From: IGN2 sp964639955
GTDB lineage: Bacteria > Bacteroidota > Ignavibacteria > Ignavibacteriales > Ignavibacteriaceae
Assembly: GCA_964639955.1 (NCBI GenBank)
Contig: CAZXGJ010000002.1
Location: forward strand, 62,001-126,000
Direction: 5' to 3'
Length of the DNA stretch: 64,000 nt
Shown here one piece after another: positions 30,830 through 39,817 of the stretch; positions within the stretch are counted from its first letter, which is position 1, and each line of letters opens with the position of its first letter. The position numbers and the translations under genes were made by a program. Under the pieces are notes generated by a model. It saw only the letters and a program-made list of their open reading frames with translations. It searched no databases and was not told where the DNA came from.

Positions 30830-33187
30830 TTATTGCTTAACAGCAACACGGTTTTCTGTATAGTACTTAACTTTTTGAATAAACTCTGTACTGTCAATAG
30901 GTTTCGGTATGTAATCGGTTGCACCTGCATCCAGACATTTTTCCCTATCGCCTTTCATTGCAAAAGCAGTTAAAGCTATTATGGGTGTATCCTTATAGTC
31001 AGGTATTTCCCTTATTCTTCTTGTTGCTTCAAATCCGTTCATAACCGGCATCTGCATATCCATCAGTATAAGATCATACTGCTGTTCTTTAACTGCATCG
31101 AGTGCTTCCTGTCCGTTTTCAACAACAACAATCGAATCGAAGTCATTCTTCTTCAGCAGCCGTGTAACAATTATCTGTGAATGTTTGTAATCTTCCACCA
31201 GGAGAATTTTGATGGTATCTTTTTTCTCTTTTATTTCCTCAGGGGTTGATGGTTCCTCGTACCTGTTAATCATTTCTGTTATCGAATTCTGCAAATCCTC
31301 TATATTTGTGCTGCTTTTATGAAGCAAATTTTCAAAAAGCCCGTCAATACGTTTTACATCTTCTTCATAGCTTTCTTTACCGGTGTAAATAATTATAGGA
31401 AGATTTTTAAATTGTTGCATTGATTTTATCATCTCAATTAAATCGACGCCGCTTACTTCAGGCATATCAAGGTCAATTATTGCCAGGTCGAGCTGCAGGT
31501 TATTAATCATTTCCATAACTTTTGTAGAGTCTGATTGAGCTACTGCTTTAAATCCTGCTTGTTCAACTGCTTCTTTCATTAATTTTAAAGTAGGTACGTC
31601 GTCATCAACTACCAGTACATTGGAAGCCTTGCGAAGTTTGTAGTGAGTTAAAACTTCTACCAGGTATTTATAATTGATAGGTTTTAGAAAATATTCCACG
31701 GCTCCCATCAGAAAAGCTTTTTGCTGCTCTGCTTCAACAGAGCAAATAATAACCGGGGTTCGGCGTGTATTTTTTCGTTCCCGCAATTTTTGCAGCAGTT
31801 CGAGCCCGCTTGTATCCGGAAGAACAATATCCATTAAAACAGCCAGATATTGCTCTTTGTCTACAATCTTTAGAGTTTGTTCTGCCGAGTTTACAATTGT
31901 GGGTTCATATCCCCATTTGTTAAGATAATTGGCTAATAATTTTGAGGTTGCAAAGTCATCTTCAATAACGAGAACTTTATTATTAAGTTCAGGTTTGGGC
32001 AGAAGACTAATTTGCTCTTCTATCTCTGTAATTTCTTCAACGGGAATTGTTAAATTGAAAGTAGTACCTTTTCCCGGTGTGCTGGTTACATCAATCTCAC
32101 CGTTTAAGTAATCTACGTATCTCTTCACAAGAGTTAAACCCAAACCGGTAATACTGCCATTATTAGAAATGTAATTTTCAGATAGCCCGAATGGTTTGAA
32201 AATTTCCTTTAAGTCCTCTGATGAAAATCCAATTCCAGTGTCGGTTATTCTAATCCTGAGCTGATTTTTTTCAGAAGAAAAAACAGAAACGGCTATTCTG
32301 CCTTGTTCGGTTAATCTTAGAGAACAGGTTAAAAGGTTTAGCAGGATATAACGGAGCTTCTGAGTGTTAAGTTTTACGTTATGCGGAAGCTCTGGATCTA
32401 TGTTTGTTAAAAGCTCAATTCTGCCACTATCAAGTTTCTCTTCAACTATTTTTACAACTTCTGAAATAAAATTAATAAGATTAACCGATGTTAACGAATT
32501 TGTTGATTTATCCACTTCAAGTTTTGCAAGATCGATCAGATCGTTTAATAATGCAAGCAGTTCATAAGCATTTTCTCTTAAAGTATTAAGGTAATCCGAC
32601 TGCGAAGAAGAAAGTTTTTCTTCTCCGAGCAGCGAAGCAAAGCCCATTATGCTGTTGGTAGGGGTTCTGAGTTCCGGGCCTATCGAAGCTATAATTTCAC
32701 TTACAGAGCTGCTCAGGCTTCCCTTTTTACCAATCCATAACCGTAATAAATTTCTTATTGCGTTACCGATGATAATTAAATTATCTATATCACTTTTAGT
32801 ATATTCATTTTTCTTTGCAACTTTCAGAAGCACTCTTTCTTTGTCAGTAATGCTTATATGTAGACAACCTTCGTTCAAAAGAACATCGGAGGCTTTAAAT
32901 GTGCAGGAAGGATTTACATCAAATCTTGTTTCTGTTGAAATGAAATTTACTGAGCTACAGGTTGTGCAGTTCAGGTTCGAACTGGAATTATAAGTTTTTT
33001 TTGCTTTGCTCGATTTACCTAAAAACTCATAACCGCTTTCTTTTACTTTCACTAAAACGGCAGCTTCTATGTCATACTCATCGCTTACAAATTCACACAA
33101 AACATTTGGGAATTCGTGAGAAGAGGAAAGCGCAAATTGAATCAGATTATTATATTTTAATATGAAGTCTATTTTCGAGCTTTGCAT
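30830..33187 (-). CDS. Hybrid histidine-kinase-like protein with three receivers and degenerate kinase core
   Basis: A soluble 785-residue protein. The N-terminal region (about 1-155) is GAF-like and contains an NCTTCSS cysteine pair. A HisKA-like helix pair follows, but the box reads ASIGPELRTPTNS, so the phospho-accepting His is Pro (P171). The ATPase domain keeps TDTGIGFS and GSITGLGLTLVKR but its N box reads NLLTCSLRL, without the key Asn. Three receivers follow with intact Asps: LMDIVLP, IIDLDMP and LMDMQMP; the last has VEDYKHSQ and KPIDSTEF. It could still serve as a multi-receiver scaffold or phosphate sink. There is no partner kinase next to it. Confidence 0.88.
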   Translation of the reverse strand: MQSSKIDFILKYNNLIQFALSSSHEFPNVLCEFVSDEYDIEAAVLVKVKESGYEFLGKSSKAKKTYNSSSNLNCTTCSSVNFISTETRFDVNPSCTFKASDVLLNEGCLHISITDKERVLLKVAKKNEYTKSDIDNLIIIGNAIRNLLRLWIGKKGSLSSSVSEIIASIGPELRTPTNSIMGFASLLGEEKLSSSQSDYLNTLRENAYELLALLNDLIDLAKLEVDKSTNSLTSVNLINFISEVVKIVEEKLDSGRIELLTNIDPELPHNVKLNTQKLRYILLNLLTCSLRLTEQGRIAVSVFSSEKNQLRIRITDTGIGFSSEDLKEIFKPFGLSENYISNNGSITGLGLTLVKRYVDYLNGEIDVTSTPGKGTTFNLTIPVEEITEIEEQISLLPKPELNNKVLVIEDDFATSKLLANYLNKWGYEPTIVNSAEQTLKIVDKEQYLAVLMDIVLPDTSGLELLQKLRERKNTRRTPVIICSVEAEQQKAFLMGAVEYFLKPINYKYLVEVLTHYKLRKASNVLVVDDDVPTLKLMKEAVEQAGFKAVAQSDSTKVMEMINNLQLDLAIIDLDMPEVSGVDLIEMIKSMQQFKNLPIIIYTGKESYEEDVKRIDGLFENLLHKSSTNIEDLQNSITEMINRYEEPSTPEEIKEKKDTIKILLVEDYKHSQIIVTRLLKKNDFDSIVVVENGQEALDAVKEQQYDLILMDMQMPVMNGFEATRRIREIPDYKDTPIIALTAFAMKGDREKCLDAGATDYIPKPIDSTEFIQKVKYYTENRVAVKQ

Positions 33188-33410
33188 CGGGTAGTGTTAA
33201 ATTTTATTTACATTTTTTATTAGAACCACAACTAAAAAGCAATTGAAAGATAATAAAAATTTACATTTTTTTACCAGGTAACTGCTTTTTAACACAAATT
33301 TAATGCTAAAAAATCAACTCCTCGAAATCAATTATATTCAGGTTCTAACTCAACTAATTGGTGTTGTTTAAAGAATTACAGGAAATTTTTTCTCCGAAAC
33401 AAATGACCGA

Positions 33411-35429
33411 TCATATATTAACATCTAACTGGAATCCCAGAACATTATCCAGGTTTACAGGGATTTCATTATCCCCTGATCCTATCGATTCTTCCCGGGG
33501 TTTATAGGATTCAGAATAACGTATTGAGATTGCAATATTATCAAACAGTTTGTACCTGGCAAGTAAATACCATCTTATACCTTGGTCGTGTAAGGCAATA
33601 TTTGTTAGTACTCCCGTTAAATTATTTTCATATTCATAGATGGCTGAATTAAATGAATCTGTTTTAAAGAAAATAATTCTTCCGTACAAATTAAAATTTT
33701 CTGTGGGTGAAAATCTTATATCCTGAAATATTAAGAAACCCTTCTCACTGAGTTTTGCAGCGTTTATTTCGTAAGAGTTATACTCTAATCTCCCCTTAAG
33801 CCTGAGTTTAGTAGAAATATTATAAATCAGCTCTAACCTGATCATCTGCCTTAAGCGTTTTACCATTTGCCTGGTATTCCCGATTGATTCGGGAACATCC
33901 TTGTTTTCATATTTATATCTTAGTCTTGTTTGCAGTTTGTTTAAAGGCCTGCTTAAGTAGTCAAACAGAAATTCATCACCTGCTGCAGGTTGGGGGTTAA
34001 AAAAAGTTGCATACGGAAATTTAAATTGATCGTAATAGAAATTAATTAAGCCAAAAATTGTTTTCCATTTTAACCCCGCATAAATCCCAAATTCATTGTT
34101 GGTAGCTCCCGATCTTTCACCAAAAGCATAACCATGCAAACTATAGAAGTTTCTGGGATAATTTCTGAAAGAGGCTGTGAAGGTAAAATCGCTGTTTAGC
34201 ATAAACGTTAAAATGTTTATCGAAGCTACTGAAATTCCATTGTATGAAAATTCACCTGATAAATTGGCATCACGGGTAAATAAATTGTAATAGAAGGCAG
34301 TAAAATTGAACTCGCTGCCGGCAATATCAAATACAGTGGAGGGTTCAAAAATATTGCTGAATTTTGAACGGTAGTGCATCAATCCGGCAGAAAATAGGTT
34401 TTCTACAAGGAAATCCAAACGTCCGCCAAACATTTTTTCAACAGCAGATTTTCTGTTGTTTAATTCAGATGTTGTTCGATGCAAACCATCTTCAGGCGTG
34501 GAAAGGATTGACCCCGAAACAGAGTCTATATTTGCATCGAATGAATTATTCGAATAAAAAGCAGATACAAATAAGTTTTCAATTTTTACAGTTGCAGCGC
34601 CGCCTCTGAAAAAATTATTTTCAGTAGTACTCGTATAAGGCTTAATTATCTGACCGGTTCTTTTTACGGGATAAATAGCATCAGAACCTTTTGAAAAAGC
34701 ATAGGGGCTCCATAAAGTTAAGCCTTGTCCGAATTCAAGCAGGTAGTCCATTACAACAGCGCGATGAATTAACCCCAGATTATTTACGGTAAAATGGTAG
34801 GTAGAAAATTCGTTAAGAGATTTTTCACCTGCATCTTTTTCTGCAAGATAACCAATTTGGTACTGTTTGTTATACCTGAGTATCAGCCGGTTATATATTT
34901 TTGGTTTTGTGCCTTCATACTTTTGTTCGTTAAATCCTTTACTTGTTTGCAGTGCATTAATTAGTCTGCTTCTTAAAATAAAATCTGAGTTTTGTAAAAG
35001 ATCCCTGGTTCTGCTTTCACTCTCATATTCTATATATATATCTTTTTGTTCTTCTATATAAACAAAAGGAGCAATATTACGGACGATTTTAATATCCAGG
35101 TTTTCAATTGAATTAAGTTCATTTAAAGAAAAGAAATTTCCATATTTGTTACGGTGATTGACTATTAAGCTTGCTGAATTTAAATCCATCCCCGGAATAG
35201 TGGTTAGGTCGTCTACAGTTGCTTTATTGAGATTTAAAGGATTCATCATCATCTGTTCTATTTCTTCATACAGTTCTGAATTATCAAATTCTTCGGTCGG
35301 TTCCTGTAAAATGTCCTCCATTATTTCTTCAGTTTTAAGGTATGAAGAATCGGTCTGGGGCATCAGGAAAGAGGATAATAAGAAGAAAATTAAAAATTGG
35401 CAGATTATGTTGTGCGGGAGGGTATCCAT
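33411..35429 (-). CDS. Secreted helix-hairpin-helix protein with outer-membrane-like C-terminal part
   Basis: A 672-residue protein with a signal peptide (about 1-24), then two ComEA-type helix-hairpin-helix repeats (about 60-125): NLNKATVDDLTTIPGMD and FFSLNELNSIENLDIKIV. From about residue 170 onward the chain alternates aromatic and polar residues in the way of a beta-barrel, with repeated Asn/Tyr/Phe strands and a final GFQLDVNI. HhH repeats bind duplex DNA without sequence preference in ComEA, so a DNA contact at the cell surface is possible. It starts 13 bases after a PorV-like barrel gene and shares its strand. Proteins of this layout are common in Bacteroidota but uncharacterised. Confidence 0.8.
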   Translation of the reverse strand: MDTLPHNIICQFLIFFLLSSFLMPQTDSSYLKTEEIMEDILQEPTEEFDNSELYEEIEQMMMNPLNLNKATVDDLTTIPGMDLNSASLIVNHRNKYGNFFSLNELNSIENLDIKIVRNIAPFVYIEEQKDIYIEYESESRTRDLLQNSDFILRSRLINALQTSKGFNEQKYEGTKPKIYNRLILRYNKQYQIGYLAEKDAGEKSLNEFSTYHFTVNNLGLIHRAVVMDYLLEFGQGLTLWSPYAFSKGSDAIYPVKRTGQIIKPYTSTTENNFFRGGAATVKIENLFVSAFYSNNSFDANIDSVSGSILSTPEDGLHRTTSELNNRKSAVEKMFGGRLDFLVENLFSAGLMHYRSKFSNIFEPSTVFDIAGSEFNFTAFYYNLFTRDANLSGEFSYNGISVASINILTFMLNSDFTFTASFRNYPRNFYSLHGYAFGERSGATNNEFGIYAGLKWKTIFGLINFYYDQFKFPYATFFNPQPAAGDEFLFDYLSRPLNKLQTRLRYKYENKDVPESIGNTRQMVKRLRQMIRLELIYNISTKLRLKGRLEYNSYEINAAKLSEKGFLIFQDIRFSPTENFNLYGRIIFFKTDSFNSAIYEYENNLTGVLTNIALHDQGIRWYLLARYKLFDNIAISIRYSESYKPREESIGSGDNEIPVNLDNVLGFQLDVNI

Positions 35430-35442
35430 AGGGAATTAATGC

Positions 35443-36297
35443 TTAATCAAAATCCATATTTTTTCTTATTGCTTCAGTTCGGCTGCCATCCCTGCCAAAG
35501 CTTAAAATTATGCCGGCTTGATGGGTTAAACCAAGATCAGGATGCGTAAAGAAAGAATAATCCAGGTTGAAGAGAGAATAATTTATACCGATGCCGGCTG
35601 CAAAGCGCGATGGTTCATTGGATGAACCAACCCGCAATGACAGATACTCTATTATATCATACTCAATACCAAACTGAACTGATGGGTTATATCTTATATC
35701 TTTCTCAACTGAAAAGTTTAATGAAAAATTTCTTATCAAATTATAGCTCAAGCCAATTGAAAGAATCATTGGAATCTGGTCGTCTTCATTTCCAATTGTA
35801 GCTCTGTTCAGATTAGTTATACTAAAACCCCATCTTAAATCACTTGTAATATAAGCCAAAGTGCCTGCATTTAAATAAAATGTACCTGTGCTACCGTAAT
35901 TCTTTATCGAAAAAGTCTGGTAAATAAAAGAAGCTCCAATCAAAAAGATATTTTTATATCTGTAAGAATATCCTGCTGCTACTTTTGTTTCTCTGTATAA
36001 TTCAAAGCCATAAGTAGAAACGCCGATAGCCACAGAGCCAAAATTGAATGGCTCCAGGTATGCAGCGTAACCATTGGCAAGCTCTGATAAACCGAATGGG
36101 GAAGGAGAATAATAAACCCCGATTTCTCTCCAATTAATCTGAGATAGACCGGCAGGATTATTAAACAGAGTGAAAACATCGTTAGCAAGAGCTACGTCCG
36201 AATTGGCAAGTGAAATTTGCCTTGCACCGGGGTTATACTGGGCAAAAACTGATATGCTGAATAAAATTATCTTAACAAGGATTATTAAGCGCCACAT
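35443..36297 (-). CDS. PorV/PorQ-like outer-membrane beta-barrel protein
   Basis: A 284-residue protein with a signal peptide (about 1-19, ending VFAQ) and the N-terminal signature GARQISLANSDVALANDVFTLFNNPAGLSQ, which is shared by the PorV/PorQ and UPF0164 families related to FadL barrels. The rest is beta-rich with GIGINYSLFNLDYSF near the end. PorV-type proteins serve type IX secretion in Bacteroidota; this one may be such a part or an unrelated barrel. It heads the operon with the helix-hairpin-helix protein and is divergent from porD. Confidence 0.78.
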   Translation of the reverse strand: MWRLIILVKIILFSISVFAQYNPGARQISLANSDVALANDVFTLFNNPAGLSQINWREIGVYYSPSPFGLSELANGYAAYLEPFNFGSVAIGVSTYGFELYRETKVAAGYSYRYKNIFLIGASFIYQTFSIKNYGSTGTFYLNAGTLAYITSDLRWGFSITNLNRATIGNEDDQIPMILSIGLSYNLIRNFSLNFSVEKDIRYNPSVQFGIEYDIIEYLSLRVGSSNEPSRFAAGIGINYSLFNLDYSFFTHPDLGLTHQAGIILSFGRDGSRTEAIRKNMDFD

Positions 36298-36319
36298 AAA
36301 AAATACTATTAAAAGTTTA

Positions 36320-36350
36320 TTGAGACAGTATATTGAATTTCATATATTAA
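36320..36350 (+). promoter_or_regulatory. Weak Bacteroidetes-type promoter of the porD-like gene
   Basis: TTG (36320-36322), 20 bases, then TATATTAA (36343-36350). The -7 half matches TAnnTT but not the final TG. It sits 28 bases before the ATG at 36379. Confidence 0.35.
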
Positions 36351-36378
36351 AACAACAAAAATTATTGAGAAGTACAAA

Positions 36379-37254
36379 ATGAAATCTGTATTAATTATCA
36401 TTATCATCTGCACATCTCTTGTTTATTCCCAGGAATTAAATTGCCATGTGGAAGTAAATTTTGAAAACCTGCAGGTTCAAAACAGAGAACTGCTGGCTGA
36501 CTTCGGCTCGGTTGTTGAAAGTTTTATGAATAACAGTAAGTTTACTGAAGGCTGGGATGGGGCTAAAATTGATTGCTCACTTAGTATCTTCTTTATTTCT
36601 GCAAGCAGCGAGGTAGATTACTCTGCTCAAATAGTTGTGGTAAGCCAGCGACCAATCTTTCAATCGGAAATGAATTCGCCCATAGTAACTATTAACGACG
36701 GGCAATGGTCATTCAGATATGAAAAAGGGCAGGCTATGTATGCCGGTCAAAGTACGTTTGATGCACTTACCAGCTTCCTGGAATTTTATGCATTGATTAT
36801 CATCGGGTTTGACTGGGATACCTGGGAAGAGTTCGGGGGAAATCGTTATTTTAAGAAAGCCCAGGACATTGTCAATCTCGGTGCTTCCAGTGGTTCTTCT
36901 TATGGGTGGCTTTCAAGCAGCGCGCCTTACAGCAGATGGAACCTGGTAAATGAAATTATGTCTGAAAAATATGCTGCTTTCAGAAGTACTATTTTTGATT
37001 ATCACTACGGTATAGATATCTACCAGCAAAATAAATTGCTCGGGCAGCAGAAAATCGCCGGTCTGGTAAACACTTTATACGATATTTATCAAAAATCAGG
37101 ATTAATAAACAGTGTTTTTGTAAGAACCTTTTTTGATGCGAAGTACGGTGAAATTATAGACAGAATGAAGGATTATTCAGATCCCGAAATTTTTAATAGA
37201 TTAAAGAAGATTGATCCGCCTCATAGCTCGCGTTACGATTCGGTTATGCCCTGA
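36379..37254 (+). CDS. porD: DUF4835/PorD-like type IX secretion protein
   Basis: A 291-residue secreted protein with a signal peptide (about 1-18, VYSQELNC). It shows the DUF4835 pattern: ELNCHVEVNFENLQVQN, WDGAKIDCSLSIFF, FDALTSFLEFYALIIIGFDWDTW and RWNLVNEI, plus a helical C-terminal region. The family is named PorD in type IX secretion; its exact task is unclear, probably assembly at the periplasmic side of the outer membrane. It runs divergently from the PorV-like gene, which supports the T9SS link. The gene symbol rests on family recognition only. Confidence 0.75.
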   Translation: MKSVLIIIIICTSLVYSQELNCHVEVNFENLQVQNRELLADFGSVVESFMNNSKFTEGWDGAKIDCSLSIFFISASSEVDYSAQIVVVSQRPIFQSEMNSPIVTINDGQWSFRYEKGQAMYAGQSTFDALTSFLEFYALIIIGFDWDTWEEFGGNRYFKKAQDIVNLGASSGSSYGWLSSSAPYSRWNLVNEIMSEKYAAFRSTIFDYHYGIDIYQQNKLLGQQKIAGLVNTLYDIYQKSGLINSVFVRTFFDAKYGEIIDRMKDYSDPEIFNRLKKIDPPHSSRYDSVMP

Positions 37255-37318
37255 TACTATGTTTCATTTTATTGCGGAGGCGTTTTTCAAAGCAGTTGTT
37301 CTTTAGCAGGCGGTTAAA

Positions 37319-38440
37319 TTAAATTTCACATTCCCAGATACGATACTTTTTATATCTATCCGCATTCATCAGCTCGAGGCCGCGGTTCATCATATTATTA
37401 TCTTCAAGTACCCAGCTGGCCTCTCCGCAGTTTATTCCCAGAGCCTTGGCACGGTGTAATATCTCCCAATAAAAAACTGAATCCAATCCTTTTCTCTGGT
37501 ATTCTGGAATAATACCAAGTGTAAGGATTCGTAGCCAGCTCATTTTTTTCTTATGAGTAAATAGTTTTATGAAATTAAAGGGGAATAACTTTCCATTCAT
37601 AGTTCTGAAAATCTGGTTGTAATCTAACATAGTTAAAGCTGCCCCGACCAAATTACCCCTAATTTCACCAAATATTACAAGTGAAGGTTCTGCAAGAGGT
37701 TTCATCTCTTTGGCCATAGAATCGATTTGTTCTTCTGTCATCGGCACAAAGCCCCAATTTGGAGCCCAGGCTTTGTTATAAACGTATTTAAATTTTTCCA
37801 GCTCTTTCTGAAAGTTTTTCATATCAAGCTGGCTGATTTTAAGATCGTAGCGCTTTCTTACAAGATCCTGTCCGCGCTTTAATTTTTCTGAGGCAAGAAT
37901 TTTTTCAGAAACAATTTTCCATGCGTATAAATCTTTTGCTTTTTTCATTCCGCAACTTTCACAAAGTTCTATGTAATAACTGGGATTGTACGGCATAAGC
38001 AATCTGGGGGAATCGTCAAATCCCTCTATCAGCATACCATAGATATCATTACTCGATGGATTGGCAGGGCCTTTCATATAACGAAGTCCTTTTTTCTTTA
38101 TCCATTCTTTAGCAATACTGAAAAGTGAATCTGCGACTGACTGATCATTGATGCATTCAAAGAATCCAAAATGTCCGGATTGATCATTGTGATATTTAAG
38201 GTGTGTTTGGTTTACAATTGCTGCTATTCTGCCAACAGGTTTGCCGTTTTTGTATGCTAGAAAGTATTCGGCATCCGCGTTTTTAAAGAAAGGATTTTTT
38301 TCTTTACTTAAAAGCTTTTTTTGTTCAATAATAAGCGGGGGCACCCAATAAGGATCACCTTTATAAATTTTCCACGGAATTTTAATAAAAGTCAATAAAT
38401 CGCTTCGTGTCACGACTTTTTTTATTTCCACTGAACTCAT
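37319..38440 (-). CDS. GNAT-fold acyltransferase of the BcerS-like (YghO) family, candidate ceramide synthase
   Basis: A 373-residue cytoplasmic protein of the BcerS-like GNAT family. Family marks are IPWKIYKGDPYWVPPLI near the N terminus, NPFFKNADAEYFLAYKNGKPVGRIAAI, GFFE, GPANPSSNDIYGMLIEGFD and MPYNPSYYIEL. In Caulobacter a member of this family N-acylates the long-chain base in ceramide synthesis. The ATG at 38440 is preferred because AGGAAAGGA lies just before it; an upstream ATG would contain that site. It follows the serine palmitoyltransferase gene on the same strand but a terminator-like hairpin stands between them. Ceramide synthase activity is inferred from family plus neighbours. 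Confidence 0.82.
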   Translation of the reverse strand: MSSVEIKKVVTRSDLLTFIKIPWKIYKGDPYWVPPLIIEQKKLLSKEKNPFFKNADAEYFLAYKNGKPVGRIAAIVNQTHLKYHNDQSGHFGFFECINDQSVADSLFSIAKEWIKKKGLRYMKGPANPSSNDIYGMLIEGFDDSPRLLMPYNPSYYIELCESCGMKKAKDLYAWKIVSEKILASEKLKRGQDLVRKRYDLKISQLDMKNFQKELEKFKYVYNKAWAPNWGFVPMTEEQIDSMAKEMKPLAEPSLVIFGEIRGNLVGAALTMLDYNQIFRTMNGKLFPFNFIKLFTHKKKMSWLRILTLGIIPEYQRKGLDSVFYWEILHRAKALGINCGEASWVLEDNNMMNRGLELMNADRYKKYRIWECEI

Positions 38441-38461
38441 TTGAATTCCTTTCCTCATAAA

Positions 38462-38493
38462 AAAAGCATACCTTTATATAACGGTATGCTTTT
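38462..38493 (-). terminator. Intrinsic terminator or attenuator after the SPT gene
   Basis: A perfect 11-bp stem, AAAAGCATACC/GGTATGCTTTT, with a 10-base loop. On the minus strand it is followed by a T run, then within about 10 bases by the ribosome site of the GNAT gene. It lies 19 bases after the SPT stop. Confidence 0.7.
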
Positions 38494-38511
38494 AGAAAAA
38501 ATATTTAAACT

Positions 38512-39702
38512 TTAAATAAGTCCCAACGTTTTTCCGGCATTTTCAAAGAGATACAAAATTTCATCAAGGTGTTCCTTTTTATGTGTAGCCATATAACTCG
38601 TTCTCATCATTTGTCTTCCTTCGGGTACACCCGGTGAAATAAACACGTTAACGAATAAACCGGAGTCATACAATAAACGCCACATTTTGAATGCAATTTC
38701 GTCGTTACCTACAATAACCGGAACAATACCTGTTCGCCCATCGATAATGTTGAATCCTTTTTCCTTTAGACCCTTGCGCATATAGTTCGCATTGTCAATT
38801 AGTCTTTGAACTCTTTCCGGTTCTTTTTCCAGGATTTCTAAAGCAGCAAGTGCTGCTGCAACTGATGCGGGCGTTGGGGATGCGCTGAAAATTAAAGCCG
38901 GAGAAAAATGTTTTATATAATTAATCACTCTTTCCGGACCGGAAACAAATCCCCCCAGCGAAGCAAAAGTTTTACTAAAAGTACCCATGGTAAGATCAAT
39001 CTCTTTTTCAAGATTAAATTCACTTGCTGTTCCTCTGCCGCCTTTACCAATTACGCCAACTGCATGTGCATCATCAATCATAATTCTGGCATTGTTTGCT
39101 TTCGCAATCTGATTTAGCCTGGGCAGGTCAACAATTTCCCCGCCGGTACTAAACACACCATCACTTACAATTAATTTTGGTATCTCTTCAGGCACTTTTT
39201 CAATTACTCTTTGCAAGTCATCCATATCATTATGTTTGTAACGCAGAAGGTTTGCGGTAGCTCCTTTTGCCATTAATGTGCCTGCAACTATGCAGGCATG
39301 GTTGTCTTTATCAGAAATTACATACTCATTTCTTTGCACCAGAGTAGGAATAATTCCCTGGGCAGTTTGGTATCCCGTGCTGAACAAAAGAACAGATTCA
39401 GAATTAAAAAATTTTGCAAGCTTATGTTCAAGCTCTTCGTGCAAATCAAGCGTACCAGTTAGATATCTTGACCCCGAACAACCTGTTCCATATTTCTCTA
39501 TTGCTTTCCTTGCAGCCTCAACAACTTTAGGATGAGCAGTTAATCCAAGGTAATTGTTCGATCCGGCCATAATAATTTTTCTGCCTTCAATTTGTACAAC
39601 CGGTCCTTCGTTTGCCTGGATTGCTCTAAAGTACGGATATACCCCTAATGCTTTAACTTCATCTGCTCGCGTGAAGTCAAAGCACTTTTTAAAAAGGTCC
39701 AA
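38512..39702 (-). CDS. spt: Serine palmitoyltransferase (alpha-oxoamine synthase family)
   Basis: A 396-residue PLP enzyme that condenses serine with an acyl thioester to a 3-keto long-chain base, the first step of sphingolipid synthesis. The family marks are GSNNYLGLTAHPKV, GTGCSGSRYLTGTLDLHEELE, IDDAHAVGVIGKGGRG and the PLP lysine in GTFSKTFASLGG. The TFSK sequence and VYPYFRAIQ start separate it from BioF (TLGK) and Kbl. A Bacteroidetes-type promoter lies 72 bases upstream. It is divergent from the CerR-like reductase gene and upstream of the BcerS-like gene, which supports the sphingolipid role over 2-amino-3-ketobutyrate or biotin pathways. Confidence 0.88.
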   Translation of the reverse strand: MDLFKKCFDFTRADEVKALGVYPYFRAIQANEGPVVQIEGRKIIMAGSNNYLGLTAHPKVVEAARKAIEKYGTGCSGSRYLTGTLDLHEELEHKLAKFFNSESVLLFSTGYQTAQGIIPTLVQRNEYVISDKDNHACIVAGTLMAKGATANLLRYKHNDMDDLQRVIEKVPEEIPKLIVSDGVFSTGGEIVDLPRLNQIAKANNARIMIDDAHAVGVIGKGGRGTASEFNLEKEIDLTMGTFSKTFASLGGFVSGPERVINYIKHFSPALIFSASPTPASVAAALAALEILEKEPERVQRLIDNANYMRKGLKEKGFNIIDGRTGIVPVIVGNDEIAFKMWRLLYDSGLFVNVFISPGVPEGRQMMRTSYMATHKKEHLDEILYLFENAGKTLGLI

Positions 39703-39773
39703 CTATGCCTCCAAGGTTAAATGTGGAATGTTTATGATAACAAAAAGTTGAAGTTTTTTGTTAATTTTGGATT

Positions 39774-39804
39774 AAAATCTATTACATATATGATTGAAAT
39801 GCAA
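39774..39804 (-). promoter_or_regulatory. Bacteroidetes-type promoter of the SPT gene
   Basis: On the minus strand TTG (39802-39804), 20 bases, then TAGATTTT (39774-39781). It lies in the 115-base divergent gap to the CerR-like gene. Confidence 0.55.
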
Positions 39805-39817
39805 ATAAATTATCTAT

